From assembly GCA_037975125.1 (NCBI GenBank), contig CM075855.1:82273085-82337084 (forward strand): a DNA stretch of 64,000 nt. The letters are read 5' to 3'. This DNA comes from Latrodectus hesperus (Eukaryota > Arthropoda > Arachnida > Araneae > Theridiidae). The position numbers were made by a program, and so were the translations under genes. Under the pieces are notes generated by a model. It was not told where the DNA came from and did not search any database. It saw nothing but the letters and a program-made list of their open reading frames with translations. Below are positions 49,401 to 64,000 of this stretch, piece by piece. How positions within the stretch are numbered: the stretch's first letter is position 1; every line of letters begins with the position of its first letter.

Positions 49401-52400
49401 TCTAAACTCAGATTACTGTGTGAAGACTTTTTCAAGGTTATATTGCTGAATATAAGCTTTAAGTTTGGAGTGCATGGAAACAGAGTTATTTGGTATAACG
49501 TTATATAGGATACGAAGTGGCTGAAAAAGTTCATTCTCTTACTCAATTATCCTAGCAAACGAGTCATATTATTAGGTGCTCAACTTTTTTTTTCTCTCCG
49601 TAAATTTATGCAACATGATTAAGAAAATCTCCTTTTTCAGAAAAAAAATCATGTTTCAAATATGAATTTTCTTTAAAATTTTTGCATAATAGAGGAATTT
49701 AAACCAAAGAGATATTAAGGCAGGCCCTCTTCTGGATTTCTTGTTCCCTTATTAGTACTCTACAGAAGACTTCAGCATCAATAGAAATAACTTTCAAACT
49801 GTATTATTCTTTCTATGGTTGATACGATAATTACCTATAATAGTGACTGACACACACACGATACTTATACTTACAAGGATATACTTTTATAGATGATATT
49901 TATTGTACTTTTTATGATGGACATTGAATAAGAAGTTGCTGAGAATTTTCTCAGTATTTTTTCTATTTGATATACAAGAAAATAGGAATTGGAAAAAAGA
50001 ATAAAAAAAAAACTGAAAATTACATAAATGGGTTTATGTAATTTTCAGTTTTTTTCTTATTCTTTTTCTTTATGAAAATTACATAATACTGAAAATTACA
50101 AAAAGTTAGTATTGCTGGTCATCTGAAAAAACACAAGATTAAGTACAGATAAAATTAAATCTGACAATCATAGATAATAAAATAACTGCTAAAAGTATTT
50201 TGCGCATCACTTTTTTTAAAGTAAATTCCATAAACAAAAATTACACAACAGCTTCAAATGATGTGTTTTTGAATGATGTTAGGGATAAGAAAAAAGTTTC
50301 ATATTTTCAGAGAGAGAGAGAGAGAGAGAGTACTTTTGAAATTTGTGTGCAGTTTGTTGAGAAACTAGAAAATTATAATTGGCCATGCATTTTTATACTC
50401 AAGACCTTAACTAAAATCATTTGTTATTTAAATTTACCGAATATTAAAAATAGCGATCGAAATCCAAATGGTATGTAGCAATAAAAAATTTATGATCCTG
50501 ATGCTTGTATCATCAACTAGGCTGTATTTGAAATAATTTATACATTCTTCACATGATTAATTAGATAATTGTTCCAAAATTTCATATCATATACTAAATT
50601 TATTCAGAATCATTAGACAAAAAAAATCAGAAAATGTTAAATGATTATTTTCTTTATATTTTAAATGTTTTATACTTTTTTCTCGATATCTTCAATAGGA
50701 TTTCTTAACTCTATTTACTCCTAGGACTGGTAAAATATTTTAGCACTTTTTCGGGACCGGTAAGTTTAATAATTCGACCAACTGGCATAATTTTTTCACA
50801 TAAACAAATCATGAAGACAAAAATCATTTTTAAAACATTTTATTTGTTATAATTTATATATCTACCTTCAACTTAATTAAATTGAGAATAAAACTACCTA
50901 GACGTAAAACTCCAAGAAAATTTCAATATGATTGATATAGTTGTTTTTTTAAGCTAATATATAAGCAAAAACACAATGAATAAAAATGTAAACAGCGTAG
51001 GTAGATAAAAGTATACGCAAAAATACTTTACCAAATTAAAGGGAATAAAAACTAAAATCAACGGGATTGTTGCTGATCTCTATTGCTGGCTAACGTGTCA
51101 ATCCTAGGCCGAAAACCAATTACAGCAATACGTAAAGCAGGAGCAAGAGGAAGTCGATTTTAATGCTCTATCTTAATAACAGTCATAGCCGAAAATGTAG
51201 TTTCACAAAAATAAGCCGAGGAGAAAGGAAATAAAATCTTTAGCACCTTTGCATAAAAATTGATATATTCGGTTGCAGTCTTTATTCAGAACTGATATAT
51301 ATTTACTGAACTGAACAGCGATTCAAATTCTGGATCTGATGATAGTTCAATAAGTTCTATTTCCTCGACAACAGTAACATTTTTTTTGTAAATAAATTAT
51401 CAATAAATGGATTAACTATCTACAGTTTATCTGAACATACATCTTTTTTGGGGTGATTAAAAGCCATAGAAAGTTCATTTAAAGACTCCAAAATGACGCT
51501 GCCAACGCTCTTTTGGTCCTTGTCATTAGCATATATGTAATCAAAGAAAGAAGCAAACATATCAAAAATGTTTTCTTCCGCATATTGGTACTGAATTTCA
51601 ATTTATTCTTGAAAACATCAATCTTATTGTAGAAGTTGATAATAGTAATATTTTTTTACCGTGGAGACTTAAATTTATAGTTCGTTAATCAGTGAAAATA
51701 TGTCTGGTAGTTATGAAAGCAAGGTTACCCATTCTTTGTTCTGAAAATGTCGGCTCAATAACGAGTCCTTCTGATTTAAAAAGAAATGCACCTTATTTCT
51801 TAACTTATACAACCGGTAACTTTTCCTCCGGATAGCTAGCATATTTTGGCGTGCAACAATTACTGTACATGATCTGAGCCTATTTCTTCTTCATTTACGC
51901 TCTTAATTCAAGACTGTTTAAAGCTGTAAATAGTCTTGAATTAAACGCGTTTCTTCAGATAAAATTTACAATTTTTACCGATTCCAGAAGAATGTCCTTC
52001 AATTGAGGGGACTATTTGCTGCTAAATGTTCACGATGAATAATAGCAGGAATGACTACTAATATTTCCGATGTTATGTCTGTTGTTCTCTTTGCAACACT
52101 TGTATTTTTTCCAGTCATACCATTAGTATACAACCGATGTATTTTTTCCAGTCAATGGAGTTACATATATGTGATTGTTAACTACCTTAAATGTTTCAGC
52201 ACTTGTTCTTTGAGATATAGTTGGATACATCAATTCTTTCACTAATATCATTGATTACATGGTTAAAATAGTGAACATTATATAATAATAAGGCAGTGTT
52301 TGAGACGTCAATTGACTCATCAATTTGGACACAGCCAAAAATTTCGATTTACGAATATCTTGCTGTAGTTGACTTTCTGTGTCGTCACACATTCTTCGTC

Positions 52401-55400
52401 TTATAGCGTCACTGGACAGAAGCATTTTCATTTTGTCTGCAGAATATTGGTCCAACACTTCACAACACACCTCTATCAAACAAGGTTTGTCTGTGTGTGT
52501 GTGCGTGTGACAAGGTCTTCAGCAACTGAGTATGGTTTCTTAGATTTGGCTATACACAGAGCAACTAAATACATGCTTTTAATAAAGATTAGTCAAAAAA
52601 TATTCTTTAAAAGCATTGTTTTTAATTTTCCTCTCGAAACTTTTTCTCTGGTAAAAGCACAGTATTAAATTCAAAAGTTATTAAAAACTTACGCTGATAA
52701 GCAGTTTTCAGTTGTCCAAGCATGCAGAAGAATGTAAGCAAGATAAAAAGAGAAACATAACTTCTGATGTCTTAAACTCTACAATAGATATTCAGCGCTC
52801 AAATAATGAGATACTCAAACCATGGAGGGGCACATTCATGGTGTACTAAGTACTGCACGGCAATTTATAGAAGACAATCAGGTACATAGTTTCCACTTCG
52901 TTACATTTTTCATCATCGATCCTATTATTTTCTGAAATAGTAAACTGTTGTTATTGTAATGTAGGTGTTGTTGTTTTAATATCGGTAGTCGGCCGATGAC
53001 ACGTTTTATTTGGACAGATAACTGGATATTTCACGGACCTGCAAATATCTTGTGAACCGTCTATTCACAGAAATACTGCTTTATAATCTGCATTACTAAC
53101 TGTAATACAATTTCCTGCATTCATTGGCTACTCATGCTTCTAATACATTCTAAAATTACGAATTTTCGACTGGTTTGGCATACTCTACAGGAATTTTTTC
53201 AGATGATAGTTAATAGGACCGGTACCTACAGTTTAAAGTGGATTCCGAACAACTGAAAGCATCGAAGCCAAAAGTGGGATTCGAATCTACGAACTGTTGA
53301 GCTGAAAGCAAGAGCGATAACCATTTGGCTCGGACAAGACTTTGAGATATATCTGATAATAATTTAACACATAATTACATGAATACTTAAACTGTCCAGG
53401 TTTTAATGTTTCATGTTTGATTCTATATATTAATTCTGTTATTCCCCGTTGTTAATTAATATATATCAATAGTTAGTGCTGTTGCAATAACTTCTGTTGT
53501 GTCTTACGATATCCGTTTATCATTAATAATATTCCAAATTCCATCAGCAAATTTACTCAACAGTAATTGATGAATAAAGTTTTTTAACCCCCGATTATAA
53601 TAAATTAATAATCAATTTCAATAAAAATATCGCATTTTTTTGCTAAAACTACATTTAATAACATTAAAAATCAATAAAATTGGAATTTTCCAAAGATTAA
53701 ATTTTATAATTTAAAGAAAAACACTAAGAAATTATGAGGGAATATTTAATAAATTAAGTTAACAGCAAATATTGTTGCGCTGGATTTAACTGTTTTCTAG
53801 TAAGTTGTAGTAGGTCTAGTATAAATTATATTCACAATTTTTAAATAAATTCTAAGAAAAAATACCTCCAAATAAAATAAAATGCTAATTCAGTTCCTTC
53901 AAAAATAATATTCATTAAGTTCAAAGAGTTAAATATTTCTGGATACAATTTCAAAATAAATCAAGCCAGTTTGCCATCAGCAATGGCGCAAATATTATGG
54001 AATTATTAATTATTATGGTAATTTTATTACAGAGTAGTTAATTAATTAAATATCTATAATAATTAATGACTTCTTTGAACTTATAAGAGCATGATTTTTT
54101 ATTTGCCAATAAACTTATGAGTTGCATTCATTTCTCAATATCTTTATTTTTAGTAACAATCGCTCTTCTCGATCAAGAAAAATATAATTCCCAAGGTTTG
54201 CCATTTATTTCGAAATCTATGGAATGAGTTTGATTATTGTTTGGACGTGTGACGGGTCATTACAAGTTCACTTCATGGAAATTTGTAGAGGCTGCTAATA
54301 AACTTCATGAAATTTTGCTTTTTATATATCTTACTTGTTTATATTTAGGTTCTTCATGTAAATATAGTCTTTTCAAGATAAATGACATTTATTCTAACTC
54401 AATTTTATAAGCAAATAGCGAAATTGTGTATAAAAGATTAAGGAAATAATATTATTAAACAAAATTAATAAATAATAAAAATTTTTAATATTCAACAGAA
54501 GTTTTGAAAATGAAAATATCAGTTATTTCATTTATTTATATATATTAATATTTAATTGATCAAAATGACCTAAATTCTTAGCTTTATTATCCTTGACTAA
54601 TTATTTGAATGCTCCCTTTGAAAAAAAATATTTTTTTAATCCAATGGCGGGCACACAAGGGTTCAGTCACCCTATGCCATAACAAGGCCAGAAACTGCTA
54701 CTCATTTATCGTTACCCAGCGGGTACCCACATTTTTAAGCTTTGCATTTATGTGATTACATTTCAGATGACTGAGTAGATGCTTTTGGGCAGGAACTCAG
54801 CTTACAATCTTAAAATGAAATTGAAACCTAGTTCCACTTATAAATTTGTATTGTATAATGATTTGAGAAATACTCGTACATTGCAATTTTCATGTTTTTA
54901 TTCGTTACTATATTAATATATAGGATATTAATCTTTTTATAGTTAAGGAATAGTCTATAAACACCGAAGTTAGTAATATGTGTTTTATGTTACCATGTAT
55001 AGAATTAAAAAAAAATTCTCAAAGAACAAAATAAAATTATTATGAAACATATTCTTGCACTTAAATAAAACTAGTAGAAATCAAATATTTCAAATCCAAT
55101 GTAAGCATAAGATATTTAATAATTTTCAAATTTCTTTTAAATAAACAATTATTTTTCAAATATATATATTATTTATAAAATATTTAATTTTAAATTAAAT
55201 TACGTGTCAATACCTGATAATATATAAAAAATTATTTTTGGAATCTGAATATACAATATTAAAGGTAATTTTAATTCGGTGTGTGCAATTTTAATAAAAT
55301 CTATGCCTAACAGGAAAGTTCTACTTGTTTTGGAAGGAAAAGCGGGTGTGGTCTCGTCTTTAGCTACTTTACCGGCGCACTTGATTTTTCGAGGTTAAAA

Positions 55401-58400
55401 CTATTCCACGCATATTATTTTCTCCATGTTCAACCAGAATAAGCAGGAAAATTTTAAATATTTAAAAAATTTAATTACTTTCACTCAGAATAAGACTGAA
55501 CTTCGAATATTTGACTCGGAAGCCCGACACAATAACCGTTAGACTTCTATAAGTGTTCGCAAGAGTTTCAGAAGCATTTACACGCAATTTCAACCAGAAT
55601 TTAAAGGTAATTTATAATCAGTTGTGTGGTAGGTTAGCAATGCAGAAAAGATTGCTACCAGCAAAATGGGATTGAGAGGAAAAGAGATGAATATTGAGAA
55701 TGAGATGTTTTCATCCATCTAAGATATTACTAAGTTTGCATTTGTTGGAAAATGAAATATCTGAGCTGAGTAGGGAATATTTACGAAGTTTATTTCACTC
55801 TGAAAGCTGATGAGGGGAATATTATTAAATATTATTCCTTCTTATAATTTTTTTTGAAAGGGACTCAATAAATTCGCAAATAATAAGAATATTAAGATCT
55901 TTATTATATGAGTAATTACTAATGTGCCACGGAGCACCTGTGATACGACCAAGATAATTATTTTGAAGGACTTAAAGGGCATTAATATGATAATAAGCAG
56001 TGAAAAAGTTTATATGTCTGTAAAATCTATAATCTAAATAATATCTAATATCGAAAGATTCCATTCAAAACACGACTCGGGAAAGTAAACAAGAGATCAT
56101 ATATTATCAACAAAAACAATTTTAATAAGCACAATATTAACAATTACATATAAATTCAAAACAATTAATTATATTCTAGAAATCTAAAGGAACTTATAGT
56201 TCCATCGAAAAGTTGGGAGATCTCCCTCCCTCAATCCAAACAAAATCTTAAGTGTTAAGCATTTCTACATAATAGTAGGTGACAGCGCCATCTATTCAAA
56301 CTTTTTTCCTCAGCAGCATGTCTCCAAACCTGACTAGCATAAGTTATTTTTGGTCGTATGACTTGTTTGTAAATCAAGTGAAAATTCTTAAGATGTTTAA
56401 GGAAATAAATATATATTTGCTTTACATGTTATGTGACCACAGATAGGTGTGCTTTAATGCTAATTAGATATTTTCACTTCGAAAGAAGAAGACACTTACG
56501 GTTGCTAATATGTTTTCTCTATGTTGCGGAAGACATTTTGTGACCAACGAAAATTGAATGCAAAAATAAAAATGTATTTTAACCCAAGTCTGGAGCAAAC
56601 AATTTTAATTATTTTTCTTTTCATTTCAAATAATTAATACTAATTCCTCAAGGATAACTTCGAATATTTTTGAAGATGAATCGAATCCCTTGTTTATTTT
56701 CAGTTTTCCTCTAGAAAATAAGCAGGCAATTTCATCCGCGAGGATCCGATCACGTCATATGCAAGTATTAAATTGGAAACAAGTCCTGGCAAAGTTGATA
56801 ATCGTGGGCAGTTTGTGATTATAAATATGTCACACTAAACATCTGGTTTGTGTTTTAACAAATTTATCAATGTAGAAATATTGCCTCCTCTAATTACTCC
56901 ACCATCTGAAGACAATTAACATGGTTACCTATATCTGATGTTATCAATTTGAATCTACACCTCGAATTATAAAAATCATGAAGTTTCACCTATACGGTGG
57001 AACGGCAAGCACAAGCAGCGAGGCAGGCATGAGCTTCCCTTAACTTTTATCTTGTGTTATAACATTTTGTGGTAACAACAATTGTTGAATAATTAACATT
57101 AAAAGGAACACATGCATTTAAACGATATTCAAGTTCAAAATCTCTATCCCACGGGTACTCACTGGAAGGACTGTATGTGCGTGTTCGTGTTCATTCGTTC
57201 TAAATGTTAATACATTTAATTTAGATTTTTCATGTTTGGTTTTTTTATTTGCTTTATCAAGCTACATAAATTTATCAGACCAAACATATTAGATCCTAAC
57301 CACATGATATTAAATTTTGCTATTTGACTTGTGATGGCATATCACATAGTGTTATCTATATAAATTCCGTCCAATATTAATAGATATTTTTAGTTCAAAG
57401 AATGTATATGCATGTTTTAAGCAAAGTTACAGCTATAGTACCGAGAAATTTTTTTAACATGCTTATCAGAATTGTTCTACTCGCAACTCGAAACGCCATT
57501 AATATTTTAGTCAATTTTAAAATATATATACCTTTATAAAAAATGTGAATAATGTATATGATTTTCATTTTTCTGAATAATTTATATATTCATCTCATTC
57601 GAAAATCAACAAAAATATTACAAATTTAAATACAAAAAGCAAAAAATAACAAATATCGATTTTCAATATATGCATTATTATGACAACTAATATTGATGTT
57701 TAAAAATGTAATACTTTTCACTAATGCTGTAATAATCGAGATTCCACAAATGCATTCCGATACTGAATGCAGAAAATAAAGCCAAAAAAAATAATAATAA
57801 CATTTTTAATATGATAATCGATGCTTAAACTATATAGTATCGATTCTTATTTTATATAGTATTATTCCGATAATTAATATGGATGTTCAATAATAAAATG
57901 GTTTTTCTTTCTTATGTATAATAAATATGATAAACGCGTTTTTTAAGAACTTACATTGTGAATTGATCATGTTTCAATAATTATTTAAGTGTCTAAATTA
58001 CATATTTATATTATTATCTTCCATATTTCTTCAAAAAAATGATGTAGTTTTGGAAAAGAAATATTTTACACAGCGTTCTAGAATATTATTATTATTTTAT
58101 TTACAGTGAATTCATTCCTTCTTTTATCCGCAAACAAAGCTGGTTTTCAAGATGATATACTTTAGAAAAGAACACCTGTTAATTAAAGATATTTCTTTAA
58201 ATAAAAAAATTTGATGACAATACTTTAAAATTATTTCCATTCATTTTCAAGTGAAAAATGATTTTATGTAAAATATAATATGTTTAATTTTCATTTAGTT
58301 TTTTTAAATTTTAATTTTATTGCTGCAGTATTAAAATGAGTGGTTTTAATATTAGATGTTTCAAAAATGACATCCAACATATTCAATAGCTAAAAGAATA

Positions 58401-61400
58401 CCTACTTGTATTTTTATAATATGCAAAATTTTAAACATTCTTCAATTCTACGTTATTAATCGATCTTTCAACGTATTTCTTTATAAAAGGGCTGCATTTC
58501 CTATTTATTGGGAAGTGGAGCTATTTATCTCCTCTACTAGAACAGTTTCAGAAAGGATGGTTAGATACCTCCGTACTTACTTGTTTACAACCAAACATTT
58601 CGACTCATTTTCAGCTTAGTGATTCTATTTTGTGCTGAAAGTGACTTTAATAAATCCTTTTATTAAAGGCAAACACAAATTGTCGGCAAGGAAATATTTT
58701 GCTAACCTGGGAAGTACCTTCTGATAGTAGAAATTTACTCCAGGCGCTCCGTAAAACAGAAAATGGTTCCTGGTAGTAGAAAGCCTAACTACCACGTGAC
58801 CAAATGACTATGACGTTGCATCTGGAAGCTGACGCTTTAACAGACTGTTGTTACTGAAGTCTTTAGGAATATTTTATTCATGAACGAACGCAGTTGATTT
58901 CAGCCACCGCCTCATGACGTCACAAGAGTGTTCTGGCTTTCTTAGCAATCGAGGGTGATGGCTAAACAGCATTTATTACCTTCTATTTCTATTCATAGAA
59001 TTTTTTTGTGCTTTGTTATACCAGCTTATTAAGCTTAATATACCATCTTAATTAATTTTCTTCATTTCTTAGTTCTTAGTCCGTTTTCTTTTTGCTTTGG
59101 TGTTGTTTTCATCAGATATATACAATAAATTATTTACAATTTTATTTTTAAAATTGTTTATAAATGATATTGCAAGGCTCTTACTTGTTGAAGCTCCATC
59201 ACTATCAGAAGAAAATTGTTTCTGGCACTTCAAACAAGAATAATTGTATGATGCGATCCGTTCCAAATTTATATTTTCTTCGAAATCCATTGTTTTTATG
59301 ATGACCTCATTTTCTATGATGCATCTAATTATATATACCAAAAATGTTCAGCTTAGATAGGCAGCGGATTCTCTGGTCCCACAAGCTTTAATAGAAGATA
59401 ACAGCAGGACCGTTACTATCTTGTGTATAATTTTGTCTTCTAAATCCTCCCGGAGAAGAAGGTGAAAGATTGCTCATTAATGTGTCAAGATAATGTAGCA
59501 AATTAAGTATGTTTATATTATTAAAATCTTGTAGGAAAAGAAGTAGCGAGATGTTAATGTCAGTTATTTTTAACATTCAACTTATAATTTGCGGTTAAAT
59601 GTAAACGGGAAACATTATAATATATAGAGAAAAATGTAGAATTTTTCTTATTTTTTATAATTTTAAAAATGCACGCAATATTGTATCACAAATAAATTCT
59701 TCATTAATAAAATGCACAAAAATTCAATCTTTACAAAGTAAGACATATAACTACCAAATTTAAATTAAGAACTTTAATAAAATATATTTTAATCAAACTG
59801 ATATGAGTTTCGATTCAACGTCTATAGACATTGCTAAGGAGAAGCTTCCACGTGGGAGTTTTTCTGGTAATTTAAAGAAAATAGGAATAAAATCGGCTGC
59901 GTAGTTTCCACTTCATGTAATATTTTAATGAATCTAAATTATGGAAAGGCTTCTAACTCACAAATTTAAAACTAAATACAAATTTATTATATTTTTCTAA
60001 GACATATTACTCTTTCAAATTCTATTGTTTTATCTAATATTTCTGCTGTTTCATTTGCAAAATGGGGTGCAGAAAGGTAAAAATGAATTCTTTTGCAATT
60101 CCCATTTTTTTTTTTTTGAAAATTCTCTACCAAATTATTTGCAAAAATAGTTTTACTGAGAAATAACTTTTTTCCTAAAAAAAGTCTTTATTATTGTTCG
60201 GCAAAAATAAATAAATTTCATCTATTTCTATTACTATATATATTCTATAAGAATATAAGATGCATTTTTAAATAAGAAAAAAATTTGTTATTTGCCCCTA
60301 TCTATTCATTCTTTTTCGGTTTATTTTTTCAGGCAAAAATCTTTAAAGCATAAATAATGTACGATAATGTGTGTTTTTCCATTAATAAACTAAAATTTTA
60401 ATGAGAATAATCTATGAAGTATAAATCTGTCCTTTCAATCTTATCGGCTAAAGTATTTTTTTTTAATTAGTAAATTTATAGGTAAATGTTTTCAACCAAA
60501 ATTGTTGTGTGTGTAGTATTAAATATAATAATTTATACACACATTTAAACTTTTAACATTCTTCACAAGGATATAAATTGATATTTTGATTCGTTGTATA
60601 GAACTTTAATTGAAAACATAATTTAAATTTTAAAAGTAGAAATAATATTATATCGTAAATAATTTATTCATAAGTAATATATAAAAAATGTACAAAAAAT
60701 TAACTCTAAATTCTAAAAAATTAAAAGATATACAATCGCTAATTTTTACTTCAAAAATCTTTTTATATATATTTATTAAAGAATTTCAGTTTTGAACACA
60801 TCTGCAATAGAGGAGCTCCTAATTGGGCATTTTTCTTGAACTTCATCAAGTCTTTTTACAAGCGTATTGATTAGAAGCACAGTATAAATTTGCATCATAA
60901 ATTCCTGTGTAGCTGTCAGTAAATGGTACTTTTTTAATAAATAAAAAAAACGACGCCAACTATAAATAGCTTCAAATTTAAATGATTTATAACTATATAG
61001 AAAAACATTTCATTACTTAAATTTGGAAGAAATATCAGCAATTTTATCGTTAATAAAAATTAATGAACCAACATAATATGCGACAAAACACTCTGTCAAA
61101 TTGTATATTTGCTCTAATATTTATGATGCTTCATTTTTAAAAATGGGGTGCAGAAATGTGTGAATAAGTTCTTTTTAGAAATTGAAAGAATTGTCTTTTT
61201 AGAAAACTTCTCCAGCAAAATTACTCGCAGAAATAGTTTTACTGGGAACCAATTTCCCCCCAAAAAAAAAAGTGTTTAACGTTGTACGGCAAAAGAAAAA
61301 AATAAATTCCATCGATTTCTGTAAATTTACAGAAAATAATATATTTTTTTAAAACGAAAATTCTAAAAATAGTTACTTGCACCTATCTATTCTATATTGT

Positions 61401-61548
61401 ATTCCTATAATATTTATTTTTATTCCGGCAAAAATCCTTAAATCATAAATAATTTACAATTAGTGCATTTTTGTAATAAAATAAAATTTTAAAATGATGA
61501 GATTAATCTATGAAGATTAATTCTGATCTTATTGTTTAATATTTTTTT

Positions 61549-61597
<49 letters not shown>

Positions 61598-64000
61598 TAG
61601 TAAATTTATAGATAAATATATTCAAGGAAAGAACATGTTTGTCCAAAATTATATATAATAATACATTTTTAAAAAATTTTTCAAGATCCTGTACAAGAAT
61701 AAATTGATATTTTAATTCGTTTTATAGAATTTTAACTGAAAATATTATTTATGTTACTTTTTTAATCTTTTTGAAGAAGAATTTTGATAATTTTAAACAC
61801 ATATTATAGCAAAATGTAATTTGTAAGTTTTCTAAATGTTAGTAACTTCATTAATTTTTTCAATACAATGAGAACGTTAGTCATTTCTTTGCGAAGCAAA
61901 ATGGTCTGAAATTATTTTGTTCAGTTCTAAATAGTTTGCAAAATCAAATAATAATTTTCAAAATTTAATAAATTAATAATAAAAACACATTTCTTTCGTA
62001 TTTGAACATTTTACATAAGAATTTATTTTAATGCAATAAAATTAAAATAGTTAAATAAAAATAAAACAATCATTTCAAACTATGAATTTTTTTTGAAGTG
62101 CTCTAATTTACTCGATAATATATATAATTTGAACTAAGAAGACAACTATAAATGTATAAAAACATTTAATGAAAAATATACCTCCTCTCTAAATTTCACT
62201 CAATTTAACAGCAGACACATTCTTCCAGAATATAATTTTAATGAAATTTAATAAATATTGTATACTAAATTTTTTTCACTCAAAATAATTGATGCAAAAT
62301 ATTCTTCGAAAAATTACTACGATTTTTGAAAAAATTTAAGACTTTAAAACATCACATTTTCAATCACACAAAATTTGGAAACTGGAAGGCATCATTCTCA
62401 TTAAAGAAATATAGTGAGTTCAGTTCTTTAAGTAACCGAAGGTTCGTCATGTACGTTAATGGAGACGTGGATTTGTATAACATATCGTAGTCGCCGTTTA
62501 TTTCATGTGAAAGGACACTCTTGCCAGTAGCAGCCCTTTGTTCTGCATTATAACGTCATCGTTATTGCTTGTTAATCCTTTTTAAGCATTTTTAAAAAAC
62601 CGATGAACTTTTACACTGTTAAAAAGGCCGATTTACCATCATTGCTCTAAAAATGTCTTTCTTTGTCAAAATTTAGTCTCGTGAATATTTTTTGCTTGTC
62701 AACAGTAATGGTGGTTCTTATGCACATGGAATTACGTAAATATTTTTTTTCTCCTGTAAAATCTTTACAAGCTTAGAGTGACAAGATATTGAGCTTAGAA
62801 TGAATTGAGCTTAGATATTGAGCGTTTCATTAATGAAAGGACAGTGGACTATCAAAATGTGAAAAATTGACAAAAATATCGATTTTTCTTTTTTAGTTTA
62901 TGAAAGAAATATGAATTATTCTCTATATTATACAAAGAGAATTTTTGATTTCTGTCAATTTTAGACAAAGTTATTAATGTTTTAATAAAGTAAACACTGT
63001 GCCACACCCTTTTTTTCATGTTTGCTCCAAAACGTAAGCAATGAACACGAGAACAGTATATTTGAATAATAACTAACTTCCAATGAATTATATGTATTTC
63101 TAGAATGTAATAAGATTCAATATCATATTTTGGATAATAATTGTTTCACTTATACTATTAAAACTTCAAAAAGTATGGTATTTATTTTGTAAACAAACGG
63201 CCACGACCATTTCCTATCGTCTCACAGCATGCAAATATTTATTCTTCAAATTATTATATACTTAATTCTGGTTTTAGAATGTGCTATATTTTAGCCACTT
63301 CAAAATTATTTAGTTTTTATTATTTGTATGATTTCATCTGGCAACACTAATCTTGTTGATTTTTCACAGCTATCATTATTTTGATTTCACTGCATGATTT
63401 CTGTTTTGATTTCCCCTCAGGGGGCTTACCTTCTTTAGGTAAACACGGGTGTCACAATCCCGAGGTACCCTAGTGATCTGTTTCTCCTCTTTATTTTCTC
63501 CTCTCCTCTTCTGCTTTTTCTTCCTCTTCTCCCTCATTGTGGTTGCCTTGTAAGAGGTTGAGGGCTCCCCTTGAGTAGCTATTGTCGCCCTGTTACTATT
63601 AGATTCTCTTGGGGACTAAATCACCCGCGTGTTTGCCGTGCGTGGATAACCGTGTCCCTGGAAAGGAGGATACTGGTGATTGAGGCTCTCAGAGACCAAC
63701 ACATAAAAGTGGCCTTTGCTTCAGGTAAACGGGAGGTGTGTTGTGGTCCTCAGCATACCAATCGGCTTCCATGGATCAAGCAATCATATATCTGCTGTGT
63801 GACTCGATAAGGGTGGAGGCCACGTCAGAGATATATTGAAAGCGTATAAGGTCTGGCTAGCACTGATGCAGTTATACTGCATCCCCTTGTTGGGCTCGAT
63901 GGTGGGTGGTGCAGTTGGGCCTTGAAGTAATTAACTTATTTCTATGGATTGTACTTCTAATTCTTTACTCCCTATGGAGCAACAAATGATACAGGATCAG

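Overview
The window looks like intergenic or intronic DNA from a large, AT-rich arthropod genome. I infer a spider, probably an orb-weaver, because the gag, Jockey and Tc1 families read like spider repeats I know; this is recall, not a database search. There is no bacterial gene organisation and no complete host gene. Almost everything recognisable is a transposable element (TE) or its remains, separated by AT-rich DNA with long TA microsatellites.

Layout. 1-2156: minus-strand Ty3/Gypsy element cut by the window edge (RT, protease, gag, primer site, 5' LTR). 2157-10449: AT-rich DNA with hairpins, a TA repeat, an unidentified coding relic and one exon-like frame. 10450-11464: dead Tc1 transposase. 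11741-11807: 5'-truncated SINE with target-site duplications. 14551-14632: old SINE head. 14662-20143: complete but decayed LTR retrotransposon with both LTRs, a GTTTT duplication and integrase upstream of reverse transcriptase, the order known from Gmr1-type Ty3/Gypsy elements. 20850-24590: Jockey non-LTR pieces, one holding a SINE with a perfect 13-bp duplication. 26810-27600: second Tc1 relic. 28170-28475: a different tRNA-derived SINE. 28556-31480: two Jockey fragments in tandem.

33300-45780 holds two near-complete Jockey elements on the minus strand, head to tail. The first is split by a 2,914-bp hAT transposon (35639-38552) with matching TIRs and a perfect 8-bp duplication; without the hAT its ORF2 frame is continuous apart from one TGA. 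The second has a 890-codon ORF2 broken by one TAG. 46390-48010 and 51070-52590 are two further hAT transposase relics from different branches. From 53 kb on there is mostly AT-rich DNA with a SINE, Jockey scraps, a duplicated non-coding block (60.0 and 61.1 kb), a few exon-like minus-strand frames, and at 63.4-64 kb the 5' end of another Jockey whose ORF1 runs off the window.

How the parts relate: Jockey-type elements could supply the reverse transcriptase for the SINEs, and the nested insertions give a relative order (Jockey, then hAT; Jockey, then SINE). Exon-like calls are low confidence.
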